From Saprospiraceae bacterium (GTDB lineage Bacteria > Bacteroidota > Bacteroidia > Chitinophagales > Saprospiraceae): a stretch of 64,000 bases of DNA. Shown piece after piece: positions 26,139 to 35,530 of this stretch. The notes beneath the pieces were generated by a model that did not search any database, was not told the DNA's origin, and saw only the letters and a list, made by a program, of their open reading frames with translations. The position numbers and the translations under genes are program-made. Within the stretch, counting starts at the first letter, position 1. Every line of letters starts with the position of its first letter. Location: positions 1 to 64,000 of the forward strand of contig JAHDIN010000006.1 of NCBI GenBank assembly GCA_020630775.1. Direction: 5' to 3'.

Positions 26139-26795
26139 TCACTTTCCTAAACAATCCTCCCGCAAAACCTTTATTAATTCCACCGACGGAAAAGCTTCTA
26201 CGTCATGTGTTTGAAGCACTACTTGCCATTGTTTACTAAGGTCTACTAACTTGTAAATTTGACCTTGTTGATGTTTTCTGAGGGCACGTTGCAATTGTAT
26301 TTTCCAAGTATCTAGAGCAACCCAGCCGGTATCTCCATCGTTCTCCTTTAACTTACTGTGAGTGTTAAGTAACTCGTCGAATGTAACGCCATCATTGTAT
26401 GCTTCAATTATTTTGTCGGCTGTTTCTTCATTGTTGTCCTTCAATGTAATGATACGTACTCTTCCAAAATCCTTCTCTTTCATGGACCTTAGTTTGACTA
26501 CACCACAGGTGTTATCGTCATTCACTAAAAATTCTGAAACTTCACCTTCTTTTAATTGTTGTGATGCTTTTTCCAAAACAGTTTTCAAGTCAGATATTCT
26601 ATGGCTGGTGGAACTGATTTCATAGTTTCTGAAATGCTTCCTTTTGAATCTTATGAAATCAAAATTGGGTTGTTGTAAATCTTCGATGATGGCAGTAAAT
26701 TCTTCTTTGTGTAGATTAGTATATGCTTTTCGTGTACAACTTGTTTGTATTATAACTCCACCAAATAAAAGTAGTATGTGCAAATATATTTTCAT
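26139..26795 (-). CDS. Parvulin-like (PpiC-type) lipoprotein
   Basis: This 218-residue protein has a lipoprotein signal ending IIQTSC. Residues 85-210 resemble a peptidyl-prolyl isomerase of parvulin type: RIITLKDNNEETADKIIEAY, GVTFDELLNTHS, DGDTGWVALDTWKIQLQRAL, QWQVVLQTHDVEAFPS. The Gly-Asp-x-Gly-Trp stretch corresponds to the family's conserved loop. It probably assists folding of secreted proteins, but catalytic competence is uncertain because the usual His pair is not clear. Confidence 0.65.
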   Translation of the reverse strand: MKIYLHILLLFGGVIIQTSCTRKAYTNLHKEEFTAIIEDLQQPNFDFIRFKRKHFRNYEISSTSHRISDLKTVLEKASQQLKEGEVSEFLVNDDNTCGVVKLRSMKEKDFGRVRIITLKDNNEETADKIIEAYNDGVTFDELLNTHSKLKENDGDTGWVALDTWKIQLQRALRKHQQGQIYKLVDLSKQWQVVLQTHDVEAFPSVELIKVLREDCLGK

Positions 26796-26842
26796 GATTA
26801 AAAACTATAGCCGTAAGTGGATTGTCTTAAAGAACCAAGGTT

Positions 26843-28249
26843 TTATTTTTTTACAATTTTAATATTGTGGATTTCATTATCCTTAGATTTTATTCTCAGG
26901 AAATATAGACCTGCATTCAAATTTGATATATCTAGTCGATTATTATCTGATCTTATTGGATGTACATAACCATTCATGTCAATTAATGTTACTGCACTTG
27001 GAAGCTCAATGTTGTTGATTACAAACTGTCCAGAGCTAGGGTTAGGATATACCTCTATCTTTTTATCAAGTAACTCTTGTTTTGCTGAACTAATGACACC
27101 TCTGTTTTCAAAAACTACAAATGACTGTTCTAAAATCGCGTTTACGAATACATCAAGATTACCATCTTCGTTATAGTCGTAAATGGTTAGCCAATCTTCT
27201 GCAGCTTGCTCAAAAGAATTTGTGAATGAAACGCCTTCGAATTGCACTTTACCTACAGTCTTGGGTGCTCCAAAAGTACCATCACCGTTACTAATGAGTA
27301 TACTGGCTTTGAGTGAGTCGAAACTCTCATTTTCGAGGTAGATCAAATCAGGATTCAGATCATTATTCATGTCCGCAGTTTTTATGCTAAAAATCCTTCC
27401 TGTATCAACAATTTTTTGTGCGTTTGAAAAACTGCCAGATTCATTGACTAATACATTAAGGTCATTGCCATTAAAACCTGTGATAATTATATCTAAATCC
27501 CCATCATTATCAACATCATTAGCACTGATTAAAGATTCTGGATTTGATACACTTATGTCTTGTTCTGTGTACGACCCGTTGCCATTATTCATTTGGATAA
27601 TTAATCGATTGCCGCCAAAGATGTCTTGGATGTATGCGAAGTCAGTAAGACCATCCTGATTTAAATCAAATGCTTGGGCACCTTTTAGTTCTGAACTAGA
27701 AAAGAATGAATCGTTAGATTGAATCGACTGATCATCATTAAGGTAATAAACATGAATGGTCTCTGTAAAGGCACCTCCCGAAAAAGTCAAATCTCTAGAC
27801 AATATATCCACTATGCCATCATTATTATAGTCCGCTGCTCGATAGATTCTTCCCTCTAAAGGTGCCGTTGCTGGATTACTCTGATCTGCAAACTCAGTTT
27901 CGGAAACACCAAGCTTTATTTGGAAGTGACCGAGTATGTCTGAAAGGTTATCTCCATCATGATCAAAAGCATCAACTACAAAACCTGATAATTCGCCTAT
28001 ATTACCTATTTCTATTACTTGGTCATTTTCAAACTTGTATAAAGTGAGGACTTCATCAATATGTGCGAGAAAATGTAATTGTCCGTTAAGCACTTTTGCA
28101 TAAACAACATCTTCTACATTCTGGATGTCGTTATTGCCGATAGATGCGCCAAGGTCATTAATTAATACTCTTTTGTTGGCAAACTCTTGAGAATAATTTG
28201 TTTGTAGAAAAAGAAAAAAGAAAGCTGTGTTAAGTAGAAGTTGTTTCAT
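26843..28249 (-). CDS. FG-GAP/VCBS repeat protein with T9SS type-A sorting domain
   Basis: The 468-residue protein has a signal peptide (LLLNTAFFFLFLQTNYSQEF). Several calcium-binding-like FG-GAP/VCBS repeats follow with D-x-D/N-x-D-G motifs (DHDGDNLSDILG, DYNNDGIVDILS, DLNQDGLTDFAY, DVDNDGDLDIIITG, DYNEDGNLDVFV), forming a beta-propeller. The end is a T9SS sorting domain (IEVYPNPSSGQFVINN, ending NIKIVKK). It is secreted by T9SS; its binding partner is unknown. Confidence 0.9.
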   Translation of the reverse strand: MKQLLLNTAFFFLFLQTNYSQEFANKRVLINDLGASIGNNDIQNVEDVVYAKVLNGQLHFLAHIDEVLTLYKFENDQVIEIGNIGELSGFVVDAFDHDGDNLSDILGHFQIKLGVSETEFADQSNPATAPLEGRIYRAADYNNDGIVDILSRDLTFSGGAFTETIHVYYLNDDQSIQSNDSFFSSSELKGAQAFDLNQDGLTDFAYIQDIFGGNRLIIQMNNGNGSYTEQDISVSNPESLISANDVDNDGDLDIIITGFNGNDLNVLVNESGSFSNAQKIVDTGRIFSIKTADMNNDLNPDLIYLENESFDSLKASILISNGDGTFGAPKTVGKVQFEGVSFTNSFEQAAEDWLTIYDYNEDGNLDVFVNAILEQSFVVFENRGVISSAKQELLDKKIEVYPNPSSGQFVINNIELPSAVTLIDMNGYVHPIRSDNNRLDISNLNAGLYFLRIKSKDNEIHNIKIVKK

Positions 28250-28385
28250 GTTTTGTTTGTTTGATTAATTGGCGAGCTTCATAGTTTGGTAAAATGGCTG
28301 CTAATTTATAGTCTACTTTCAAAACAATTAAGGTAGGCATTTATTTCGTCATCATAATGACCTCCCTTAAATACATCACATTATA

Positions 28386-29432
28386 TTATGGAATAAACCT
28401 CTCAAATTCCTGACCATTAAACCTATAAGCACCATGCTCATGTGTCCCTAACCAAAGTTGGCCGATATTATCTTTGTAAATACTGAAAATGGGGATTTGC
28501 TCTGATTGTTCTTTAACTGTATAATGTTTAATTGCTGTGCCATCATATCTCCATACACCATCTAGATATGTAACAAACCATAAATGGTCATTATCATCTC
28601 TTACAATAGATAAGTATTCGTCTAATGGACCGTCTGGTTGTCCATCAAGACTGCCAATGCTTTCTTTTCTGGTATAGAAATTTTTACTATTTAAAGTTGA
28701 ACTGTCATAAATGCTGTAGGTGTTTTCTGTATTGAACCAAAAATCACCGTGTTTATCTTCGGTAATTGAACGGACACCGTTAGCACCTTCATTTCGAAAT
28801 TCAGTTACATCTTCCTCAGTGATCCATTCAAAAGACTGTCCGTCATAGCGACAGACACCAACTGGATTTGTCCCAAACCAAATATTATTTCTACTGTCTT
28901 TGTAAATGCTATAGACTTCAAATGGTACGGGGAAGTTTGATGGTTGAGCTAGATTCAATTCATGTAGAATGGTGCCGTCATATCGATAGACTTTCTCGTT
29001 TCTGTATGCATGTTTAAACCATAAGTCAGTTGATTGCAGTCTCCAGTCTTTGCTAGGAGTAGACTCAAGCGTTGTAAAGCCTTTGCCATTAAATTGAACT
29101 ATTGTTGAGTAGGGATGACAACTAGTGAAATATAAATTTCCTGATGTATCTTCATCTATGGCATCAATTCGATTATTAGCTAAGCCGTCTGCTGTGGTGT
29201 AATTAATTAATGTTTCTCCATCGTATTTATAAACGCCAGTGTCCCAACTCCCAAACCAATAGTTATTATTCTGATCTTGATGAATCACCATGATGCTTTT
29301 GCCTAACTGATTGACGGTGTCGCCTTTAATGGTATTTTGAATTGCGGTTGGTTGAATCGTTGTTTTGGTATGGCATGAGGATAAATTTAATGCGACGCTT
29401 AGTAAAAGTATAATAGAGAAGAGTAAATGCAT
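28386..29432 (-). CDS. Two-component-regulator-type beta-propeller lipoprotein
   Basis: This 348-residue protein has a lipoprotein signal (ends LNLSSCHTK) and then seven or so Reg_prop repeats (DQNNNYWFGSWDTGVYKYDG, DSRNNIWFGTNPVGVCRYDG, DKHGDFWFNTENT, DNIGQLWLGTHEHGAYRFNG). No kinase or regulator domain is attached. It is a paralogue of the 2572-3651 protein, similar in length and plan. Function in signalling or ligand binding is not established. Confidence 0.87.
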   Translation of the reverse strand: MHLLFSIILLLSVALNLSSCHTKTTIQPTAIQNTIKGDTVNQLGKSIMVIHQDQNNNYWFGSWDTGVYKYDGETLINYTTADGLANNRIDAIDEDTSGNLYFTSCHPYSTIVQFNGKGFTTLESTPSKDWRLQSTDLWFKHAYRNEKVYRYDGTILHELNLAQPSNFPVPFEVYSIYKDSRNNIWFGTNPVGVCRYDGQSFEWITEEDVTEFRNEGANGVRSITEDKHGDFWFNTENTYSIYDSSTLNSKNFYTRKESIGSLDGQPDGPLDEYLSIVRDDNDHLWFVTYLDGVWRYDGTAIKHYTVKEQSEQIPIFSIYKDNIGQLWLGTHEHGAYRFNGQEFERFIP

Positions 29433-29522
29433 TGATTGTTGTTTTGATTTAGAAATTAATGATTAAGCGCGCTTGTTCCAAAGCAAATAAAATGATTTTA
29501 CGTTGTATTATTAGTCACTATT

Positions 29523-30101
29523 TTACTTCAGATAATACATCTTCCTTCTCATAATCCTATTAAATCTACAGAATTTAATCTGTTGTGGCTTGAAATTCTT
29601 TTTCTGTTTGGTGATGTTACCAATCACTTTATTATCCTTCACTTCTAAAATACCTGGATCGCATACATGGTATTCAACGATAGGGTAGTTAGGTAAAATG
29701 GATTGAAGATCTATTGCATTATCAGGGTTGTTTTCTTTTTCGTAAATACTCGAATTATAACTTGTTAAATTTTTTTCTAAAGTCGTTTTTAAAATGAGTT
29801 CTGTCCCTATTGGATAACCTTCAATGTTTGTTTGGCAAGCACTTGTACTGCCATTCCCATAGAGTAGGGTGTCGACTTGCAGGTCATTCTGGTACCAATG
29901 TTCGACTTTTATAACAGTATAGCTAAAAAAGAAAGCAGTTTGCTTTAATGCTTCAGGTTGCTTGATAACCTTGATTACCTTTCCTTTAAATATGATTTGA
30001 TTGGCTTTTAATTCTTCGGTGAAATTATTGGGCCCAAAACACGAACAGGCGAATGCTTGATAGCTTAATAGTAGGAATAGAATTAGTAGAAAACCTTTCA
30101 T
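29523..30101 (-). CDS. Secreted TIMP/netrin-like N-terminal domain protein
   Basis: In 192 residues a signal peptide (MKGFLLILFLLLSYQAFA) is followed at once by Cys-x-Cys (CSCFGPNNFTEELKANQIIF), the start typical of TIMP/netrin-like OB-fold domains. KGKVIKVIKQ and a Cys-containing NGSTSACQTNIEGYPIGTEL complete the domain. The C-terminal 60 residues are basic. The same N-terminal plan recurs at 40629-41588. The biological role in bacteria is unknown. Confidence 0.6.
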   Translation of the reverse strand: MKGFLLILFLLLSYQAFACSCFGPNNFTEELKANQIIFKGKVIKVIKQPEALKQTAFFFSYTVIKVEHWYQNDLQVDTLLYGNGSTSACQTNIEGYPIGTELILKTTLEKNLTSYNSSIYEKENNPDNAIDLQSILPNYPIVEYHVCDPGILEVKDNKVIGNITKQKKNFKPQQIKFCRFNRIMRRKMYYLK

Positions 30102-30133
30102 GCATTTTTTTTATCGAATCTAATGATTTTAAT

Positions 30134-30793
30134 TTACTCAATAATTAAGTCAAATCTTCCACTCGAGTAACACGCTCTGAGATTAGTTGTATAACACCCG
30201 GTTTGATTCTTTGAAATTCTGATTTTATTTCCTCCCCATCCCAGCAGATAACTTAGTCGGCATATGGGTTTTTCTTGCTTTACATCATTTTCATCAAATA
30301 ATTCAATATCTGTTTGAGTGCCAGCGTATGGAAATATGATGGTAAAACTATCCTGACAAATCTTTTCTGTTTCGATTAGAAATGTCTCAGAAATACTATT
30401 AATCTCATAATGTCCAAAATGTATGGGGATATTATATGTCTTATAATTTGAGTTGTCTGTTTCAAATTGCAAATATTTATTCAGTTGTTGCATAGGTACA
30501 ATAGATTCAATTTTGAGTCTATAATTCTTCTCTGGATTGTAATGAATCGTATCTTTTTTTGTTAAAATACGACCATTCAGTTTTAGTATAATCGAATCTA
30601 GATTAGATTCATAATTGAATAATTTCAAGTGTTGCTTTGGGTATATGAAAAGTCTAGTCTCAGATACGAAACTGGAAGAAACACAATCTTGCTGAGTTAT
30701 AAATGCATTTGAAGCCTCTTTTTGTGCTAAGCTAAAATTATTGAATGAGCAGACTATATAAAGCATTATACTTATTGATCTTGCTGATTTCAT
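30134..30793 (-). CDS. Secreted protein, unknown function
   Basis: The 219-residue protein begins with a signal peptide (SISIMLYIVCSFNNFSLAQ). The mature part is beta-rich with four to six Cys (QDCVSSSF, KICQDSF, ICRLSYLLG, CYTTNLRACYSSGR), which suggests disulphide-stabilised Ig-like folds. It is 32 bp upstream of the TIMP-like gene on the same strand and probably co-expressed. No family is recognised. Confidence 0.6.
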   Translation of the reverse strand: MKSARSISIMLYIVCSFNNFSLAQKEASNAFITQQDCVSSSFVSETRLFIYPKQHLKLFNYESNLDSIILKLNGRILTKKDTIHYNPEKNYRLKIESIVPMQQLNKYLQFETDNSNYKTYNIPIHFGHYEINSISETFLIETEKICQDSFTIIFPYAGTQTDIELFDENDVKQEKPICRLSYLLGWGGNKIRISKNQTGCYTTNLRACYSSGRFDLIIE

Positions 30794-31001
30794 TCAGTAT
30801 TATTTGATTATTGAAAGCTATTTGGCTATGATGAAAGCCTTCAGATTTTATTTCTAGATGAATTATATAACGGCTATGTTGTGAAATAATTTTAATTATT
30901 GTTTAGAATCGTTTTTCAATTAAACAAATGACTTAAAACTTTATGCCCAAATAGAGATTAGGTTCAATTAAAAAGAAATTGCTCCACTTATCTTCTTCAA
31001 T

Positions 31002-31571
31002 CTAAAATGCATGAGGAACATTGGTATTCACCGGCCAGTGATTGACGTGTAACTGTGGCTCTAAAAAAAAAAATCTTTTATTCTTGAATAGTGGAATATG
31101 ATAGCCGATATGGTATGAATTATAGAGTTTAAAACCACTGCTTATTGTTGTATTGTGGCTATCGAGATAAGTCGTTTTTTTAGCCATCACTTCCAAAGTT
31201 GTAAATAGACTTTTCCATAGTTTACGTTGATAAGTAATGCCCATTCCTGTTTCTCTTAATCTGCCAGGGTAAAATGCCTGACGATCTAAAAACGCATCAT
31301 TCCAAATAGGTATGCCCATTGGTGCAAACAACTTCCATGTAGCTAGCTTGATACCTATAGCATCTTTTTCTGTTAAGTGATATCGGGTTTGTACTTCATA
31401 GTGTTGCGTGTTTGTTTCTTCGTTACCAAAATTACTTAGTGATAGCCAAGTGGTGAAAAAAGAAAATTGGGATTGTGATTTTGGATCGGCGTCGGTGCAC
31501 ATAGTCTGTGCATGTCCACTTTCTCCAATATGTATAATCAATACAATTAATATCAGCTTGCTAAATTTCAT
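31002..31571 (-). CDS. Outer-membrane-type beta-barrel protein cut short by an in-frame TAG
   Basis: From the ATG at 31571 (signal MKFSKLILIVLIIHIG...HAQ) the protein has 189 residues with alternating amphipathic strands and aromatic girdle residues (HYEVQTRYHLTEKDAIGIKL, YNSYHIGYHIPLFKNKRFFF). Reading past the TAG at 31002-31004 continues in the same frame for 22 codons (DKWSNFFLIEPNLYLGIKF) to a TAA at 30933. That ends in Phe, as barrel proteins do. So the stop looks premature, a probable AAG-to-TAG change. The called CDS stops at TAG; the ancestral gene spans 30933-31571. Confidence 0.6.
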   Translation of the reverse strand: MKFSKLILIVLIIHIGESGHAQTMCTDADPKSQSQFSFFTTWLSLSNFGNEETNTQHYEVQTRYHLTEKDAIGIKLATWKLFAPMGIPIWNDAFLDRQAFYPGRLRETGMGITYQRKLWKSLFTTLEVMAKKTTYLDSHNTTISSGFKLYNSYHIGYHIPLFKNKRFFFLEPQLHVNHWPVNTNVPHAF

Positions 31572-31807
31572 TCTGTAAATTTTAATTGAATAAGATTTAG
31601 TGAAGATCTTGAAGTAAGATTCGAAAGTCATTGACTTGGGTTAAGAAGCCAAATTCTGATGAATTGTAGAAAATGATTTAGTTGTCCATCTAGATGTTTC
31701 TATATTGATTGCAGTTTTTGTGTTTGTCCTGTAACACCAGTAGTTAATTAATGATGGGGGAAAGTCTACGTTAAAAACATATACATGATGAAAATAAAAG
31801 TAGCCAT

Positions 31808-32173
31808 TTACTTATTAAGTGCCAGAATATCATTTTTAATTTGAATGATACTATCCTTCCAAGTACGTTGCACCTCAATCATCTCTTCATCAGTAACGGC
31901 ATAAGTCATTCTGCTATGATTATGATTGCAATTGCTGTGGTCGTGTTCAATACCCTCAATTTCGATCATATTTTTTAACCACTCATCCTTTTTTCGTTTC
32001 ACTGCTGACATGTCTGACACGTTTTGTTGAATCAGGGTATCTACTTCTTTCGATATTTCAAGCGCCTCTAATTGAATGCTGTGTGCTTTTTTTAATGCTT
32101 CAGACACTTCATGATTGTGCTTGCACGAGATAAACGTGAGCACAATGAATAATAAGTACAAAACATTTTTCAT
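31808..32173 (-). CDS. His-rich small lipoprotein
   Basis: From the ATG at 32173 the protein has 121 residues and begins with a lipoprotein signal (MKNVLYLLFIVLTFISCKHN); a 25-codon upstream extension lacks this feature. The mature part is helical and contains a His/Asp/Cys cluster (EHDHSNCNHNHS) that could bind Cu, Zn or Ni. No family is recognised. Confidence 0.7.
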   Translation of the reverse strand: MKNVLYLLFIVLTFISCKHNHEVSEALKKAHSIQLEALEISKEVDTLIQQNVSDMSAVKRKKDEWLKNMIEIEGIEHDHSNCNHNHSRMTYAVTDEEMIEVQRTWKDSIIQIKNDILALNK

Positions 32174-32314
32174 AGGCTTTCTATTTCGAAGTATAAACAT
32201 ATCTATTTTCAACGCCACCAATGATACCTGTTGTCCATTTTTTTTCATCCATCGTATGTGTGTTTCAATAAAGATGAAGAAGGTTGCTAAAATTATATTT
32301 TTGATTAATCATAT

Positions 32315-32953
32315 TTATTCGCATGTCAATACAATCTGTGACGAGGCATTCAGGACATACTCGCCTTGACTTTTCTTCTTACCTTTTAGATTTCCTACTA
32401 TTTGTTTGAGTTTATTTAAGCTGTTTTCTCCAGATGAACATGCTCCACTTGATACTTGTGCCAATATGAGGTTGTAATAAAGATCAGGATTGTTTGCATC
32501 TTTCTTAATTGCAAATTGAGAAAGGCTAATTGATTTATCATATTCTGCAGTCTTCGCGTAAACTAGTGCTAATCCTACAATTGCTGGATAATAGAGACTG
32601 TCGGATAATTTAATTGATTGATTATATAATTCAATAGACTTTTCGAGGTTTGAATTGTGAACTTCAACATTTGCAATATTGGAGATTATCACGGGGTTAT
32701 TAGGTTCTAGTTCATTGGCCTCTTTTAGTAAAGCATCTGCTTTTGCTACATTTCCATTCTGTGCGAACCTTATAGCTTTTGTATTGAGATTCTTTGCATC
32801 TAATGATTGAAATTCGAACTCCGCTTTAGAGTCGACTTTGTGTGTTGATTCATTAGCCGGGATAGTAAAATAATCATTGTCGGTATTATTTGGAGCATTC
32901 CTGCATGAACTTAAAAGAAGTATAAATGCGATGTGTTTTGTCTTAATTTTCAT
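32315..32953 (-). CDS. TPR-repeat lipoprotein
   Basis: This 212-residue protein has a short lipoprotein signal (HIAFILLLSSCRN). Helix-turn-helix pairs of TPR type follow (AIRFAQNGNVAKADALLKEA, NLEKSIELYNQSIKLSD, AKTAEYDKSISLSQFAIKKD). A Cys near residue 175 (SSGACSSGENSL) may pair with the penultimate Cys. It is likely a periplasmic scaffold; the partner is unknown. Confidence 0.75.
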   Translation of the reverse strand: MKIKTKHIAFILLLSSCRNAPNNTDNDYFTIPANESTHKVDSKAEFEFQSLDAKNLNTKAIRFAQNGNVAKADALLKEANELEPNNPVIISNIANVEVHNSNLEKSIELYNQSIKLSDSLYYPAIVGLALVYAKTAEYDKSISLSQFAIKKDANNPDLYYNLILAQVSSGACSSGENSLNKLKQIVGNLKGKKKSQGEYVLNASSQIVLTCE

Positions 32954-32982
32954 GTTGTTCTATATATTGATATATTTCAAGG

Positions 32983-33117
32983 TCATAGCTTTTTAGCGAT
33001 ATCCATGGTTGTGTAATGTTGTTTTTGTCTCACAATATATTTTAAGAAAACAAATACCAAACTAACTACTATGAAAAATATGATAGCGACTTGCCAGTTT
33101 GATTTTCTCGATATTTC
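32983..33117 (-). pseudogene. C-terminal remnant of a single-TM membrane protein
   Basis: A 44-codon frame without a start codon reads KSNWQVAIIFFIVVSLVFVF then a basic tail ending in MDIAKKL. A TGA lies directly before it, and a few plausible residues (VQPFQTFDTT) precede that TGA in the same frame. It looks like the end of a broken gene. Confidence 0.3.
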
Positions 33118-33396
33118 TCAAGTCGTATCAAATGTTTGAAAAGGTTGAACATATTATTTTATCGCGTTTGCTTAATAAAGTACTCTAATTAATTTGAATA
33201 AGTGAATAAGTTAAACATTTTTAAGTTATGATGAATTAGTAACAATAGATTGTGTGTCTCAAGTGTATTTATAGAATACGGTAGTCGCAAGGAGTGAGGG
33301 TATATAGCATAATCTAGTCGTCTATTTTTTCTTTAGCGTTGTTTGGCTTATTATCCAAGGCAGGCGTGTTCATTTGATTACAATTCGTCTAAGCCC
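33118..33396. other. Intergenic region with attC-like family core
   Basis: No gene is supported. Near 33288-33312 the sequence GCAAGGAGTGAGGGTATATA resembles the core of the palindromic elements described at 36896, 40566, 43692 and 46108, again just downstream of a minus-strand stop (33397). The outer arms are not convincing here. Confidence 0.3.
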
Positions 33397-33708
33397 TTAT
33401 TCCATATAAGACCATAATTGAAAAAGAATAATAATTATAATCAAGTGGATCAATGGCAAGCATGCAACTAAAACACTTTTAGATTTATTCAACTTGTAGC
33501 TACAGAAAACAGAGACAGGGTAGAGCGTTGAGACAATTAAAAATAAATATGTTATAAATATCAATGAGACAGGTTCACTGCCACTACGATGCCCTAGTAA
33601 TGACATAAAATTTGCCAAGATAATAAACGGATAGATGATTAAAGGTATCAGAGAAATTATTCCAATTATCTTGATTAAACGACTTTTACTGCTTTTTGAT
33701 TGGCTCAT
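33397..33708 (-). CDS. Three-TM small membrane protein
   Basis: The 103 residues include three hydrophobic segments (IIGIISLIPLIIYPFIILAN, LIFITYLFLIVSTLYPVSVF, LVACLPLIHLIIIIILF) after a basic N-terminus. It is probably an inner-membrane protein. No family or neighbour gives a function. Confidence 0.6.
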   Translation of the reverse strand: MSQSKSSKSRLIKIIGIISLIPLIIYPFIILANFMSLLGHRSGSEPVSLIFITYLFLIVSTLYPVSVFCSYKLNKSKSVLVACLPLIHLIIIIILFQLWSYME

Positions 33709-33873
33709 AGTTTTTTGGATATTGGTTTTTTATAGAAGGCTTTAGAATAAGTGTGTCACTGTAACATTTATTGGATTCATGTCTTTTTTTTTAAGTACTC
33801 TTTTTGCCTCTTTAATTATTGTTATGTTTAAGAAGTTGATAATTGTTGTGGCCATATTACTTGTGTCATCGTG

Positions 33874-34584
33874 CTATTCGCATAACGCATTTAGCACTTC
33901 TTCGGTTTCTTGAACCATAATTTGACCTAATTCTTCATTGCTCTTCATGCTTTCTATGATTGCATTTTTAATTGGTGTAGATGTTTGAGTTTTGTTTTTA
34001 CAGTCAATAGATAGGTTGTAAATCAATTCAAATACATCCTTTCCGAAGAGGTCGAATTTCTTCTGATTTATTTTTTCATCTGCAAGCGCGTATTGAATAT
34101 TAAGAATTTCGATGAGATCGTAATAGTTGTATTCTGAATCAAGTTGATATATTTTGTTTATCGTTTTTCTAAATTTTTCGTTTTCAAACCTTTCTAGTTT
34201 CTTTTTGATAGATTTTATTGTATTTGTTTTGTTTATGATAATGGGCTGCTCTCTTTTAGGATAATTGAAATTACATGATATATAACTTGCGGTTAAAAAG
34301 TCCGAATCAATAATATCTTGAGTTAGAAACTGAAAATGCTGTGTTAATGCAAGCTCGTTTATATAGGATGATGGTGTTTCATAGTTTATAAAAAATGTAT
34401 CGTTCGATGAATTTGTACTTATTAAATTGAAAGCATCGCAACCATTTGATCTATTGACTAAAAGCGAATTGTAATCAAATAACTTTACAGGACTTGTGTC
34501 TGATTTACATCGAACTATAAAAGCTGATACAACAATGACAATAAGCAATAAGTAAGCTTTAGAGAGGGTAGTCTTTGTTTGCAT
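33874..34584 (-). CDS. Lipoprotein, unknown function
   Basis: The protein has 236 residues with a lipoprotein-like signal (AYLLLIVIVVSAFIVRCKS). The mature region is helical, with low-complexity Asn/Ser stretches early on and charged amphipathic helices later (IKKKLERFENEKFRKTIN). Four further Cys are scattered. No known domain is seen. Confidence 0.6.
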   Translation of the reverse strand: MQTKTTLSKAYLLLIVIVVSAFIVRCKSDTSPVKLFDYNSLLVNRSNGCDAFNLISTNSSNDTFFINYETPSSYINELALTQHFQFLTQDIIDSDFLTASYISCNFNYPKREQPIIINKTNTIKSIKKKLERFENEKFRKTINKIYQLDSEYNYYDLIEILNIQYALADEKINQKKFDLFGKDVFELIYNLSIDCKNKTQTSTPIKNAIIESMKSNEELGQIMVQETEEVLNALCE

Positions 34585-34674
34585 TGGTTTCTATTTTTAT
34601 TTATTTCAGGTTAATCTATTGCCTATATATTGATGCCTATAAGCAAAGCGTAGACGCTACATCAAAAACGCTTG

Positions 34675-35223
34675 TTAGTGATTTGTCTTTTCTGCGTTCA
34701 GCAGTTTTCCTTTATCGTCGTATTCGTTTATTGATTTGATATCGCCGTTGGTCTTATAATTCTTCCAGGTTCCAATTTTTTTGAACCCTTTCCAGTTCCC
34801 AATGCTTTTGATTTGTCCGTTTGGATAGAAGTATTTTGCTTCACCATCAAAGACGCCTGGTTTGATATAATTTAACTTTCCAATGATTTGTCCATTTGGA
34901 TAGTATTCTGCTCCTTCATAGTTTTTTCCATCAATTCTTTTATAGTACCCAACTACATTTTTCAGCGAATCTCGAAATATCAGATTTTCTTTGTTTGGTT
35001 CAATGTAATAATGTTCAATACTCCAAATGTCTTTTTCTTTCGGATATTCAATAGAAATACTGTCACTATTTTTTGGATCACTAATTTCGGCTATAACTTG
35101 GTTGTCTAATTTTAAGACTTCAATTGGTGACTTTTCTTTGTCTGTGCATCCAAGATGAATGGTTAATATTATTCCGAGTAATATTAAATTTTCTTTTATT
35201 GATATGGCTTTTAGGTCTTTCAA
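34675..35223 (-). CDS. YwqK/MORN-like repeat lipoprotein
   Basis: In 182 residues a lipoprotein signal (LILLGIILTIHLGCTDK) precedes four MORN-variant repeats of YwqK type (GAEYYPNGQIIGKLNY, GEAKYFYPNGQIKSIGNWKG, GTWKNYKTNGDIKSINEYDD). Such repeats occur in antitoxin-like immunity proteins and in Bacteroidota surface lipoproteins. The start is TTG at 35223, since no ATG precedes the signal. A related repeat set forms the C-terminus of the 40629 gene. Confidence 0.75.
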   Translation of the reverse strand: MKDLKAISIKENLILLGIILTIHLGCTDKEKSPIEVLKLDNQVIAEISDPKNSDSISIEYPKEKDIWSIEHYYIEPNKENLIFRDSLKNVVGYYKRIDGKNYEGAEYYPNGQIIGKLNYIKPGVFDGEAKYFYPNGQIKSIGNWKGFKKIGTWKNYKTNGDIKSINEYDDKGKLLNAEKTNH

Positions 35224-35530
35224 TTATTTATGTTTTTTTTCTTGCTATTGGCTATTGACTGTCTACATAAGGAATGAGTGGAAATAATATCATAGTTGTT
35301 TGCTTTACATATTTATTCAATCAACCACATGAACTTTAAGTTCATTGCTTACTATTTCAAGTTTATTTGTTTTTTTAATCTTTCTCATGATTTTTTGATC
35401 GAAATAATTTAGTAATGAAGGCTATTCGTATTTCTCAATCTAGTGTTCGGAAGAAAAATATAAAGAAAATAAAGGGGTTGTATCAAAAGTTAAAGTTAGG
35501 GCTTTACATAGGATCACGTGTTATCGATAT
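35224..35530. other. Intergenic region without recognisable features
   Basis: Just over 300 bp separate the YwqK-like gene from the RES toxin gene. A 58-codon plus-strand frame from 35415 is open but overlaps the RES 3' end antisense and shows no family features. I support nothing here. Confidence 0.4.

Noticed and set aside
34600-34674. Possible attC site with TTGATG/CATCAA arms and a GTTAG end
   Set aside because: The inner arms are perfect but no matching AAC end or family core was found, so I did not count it.
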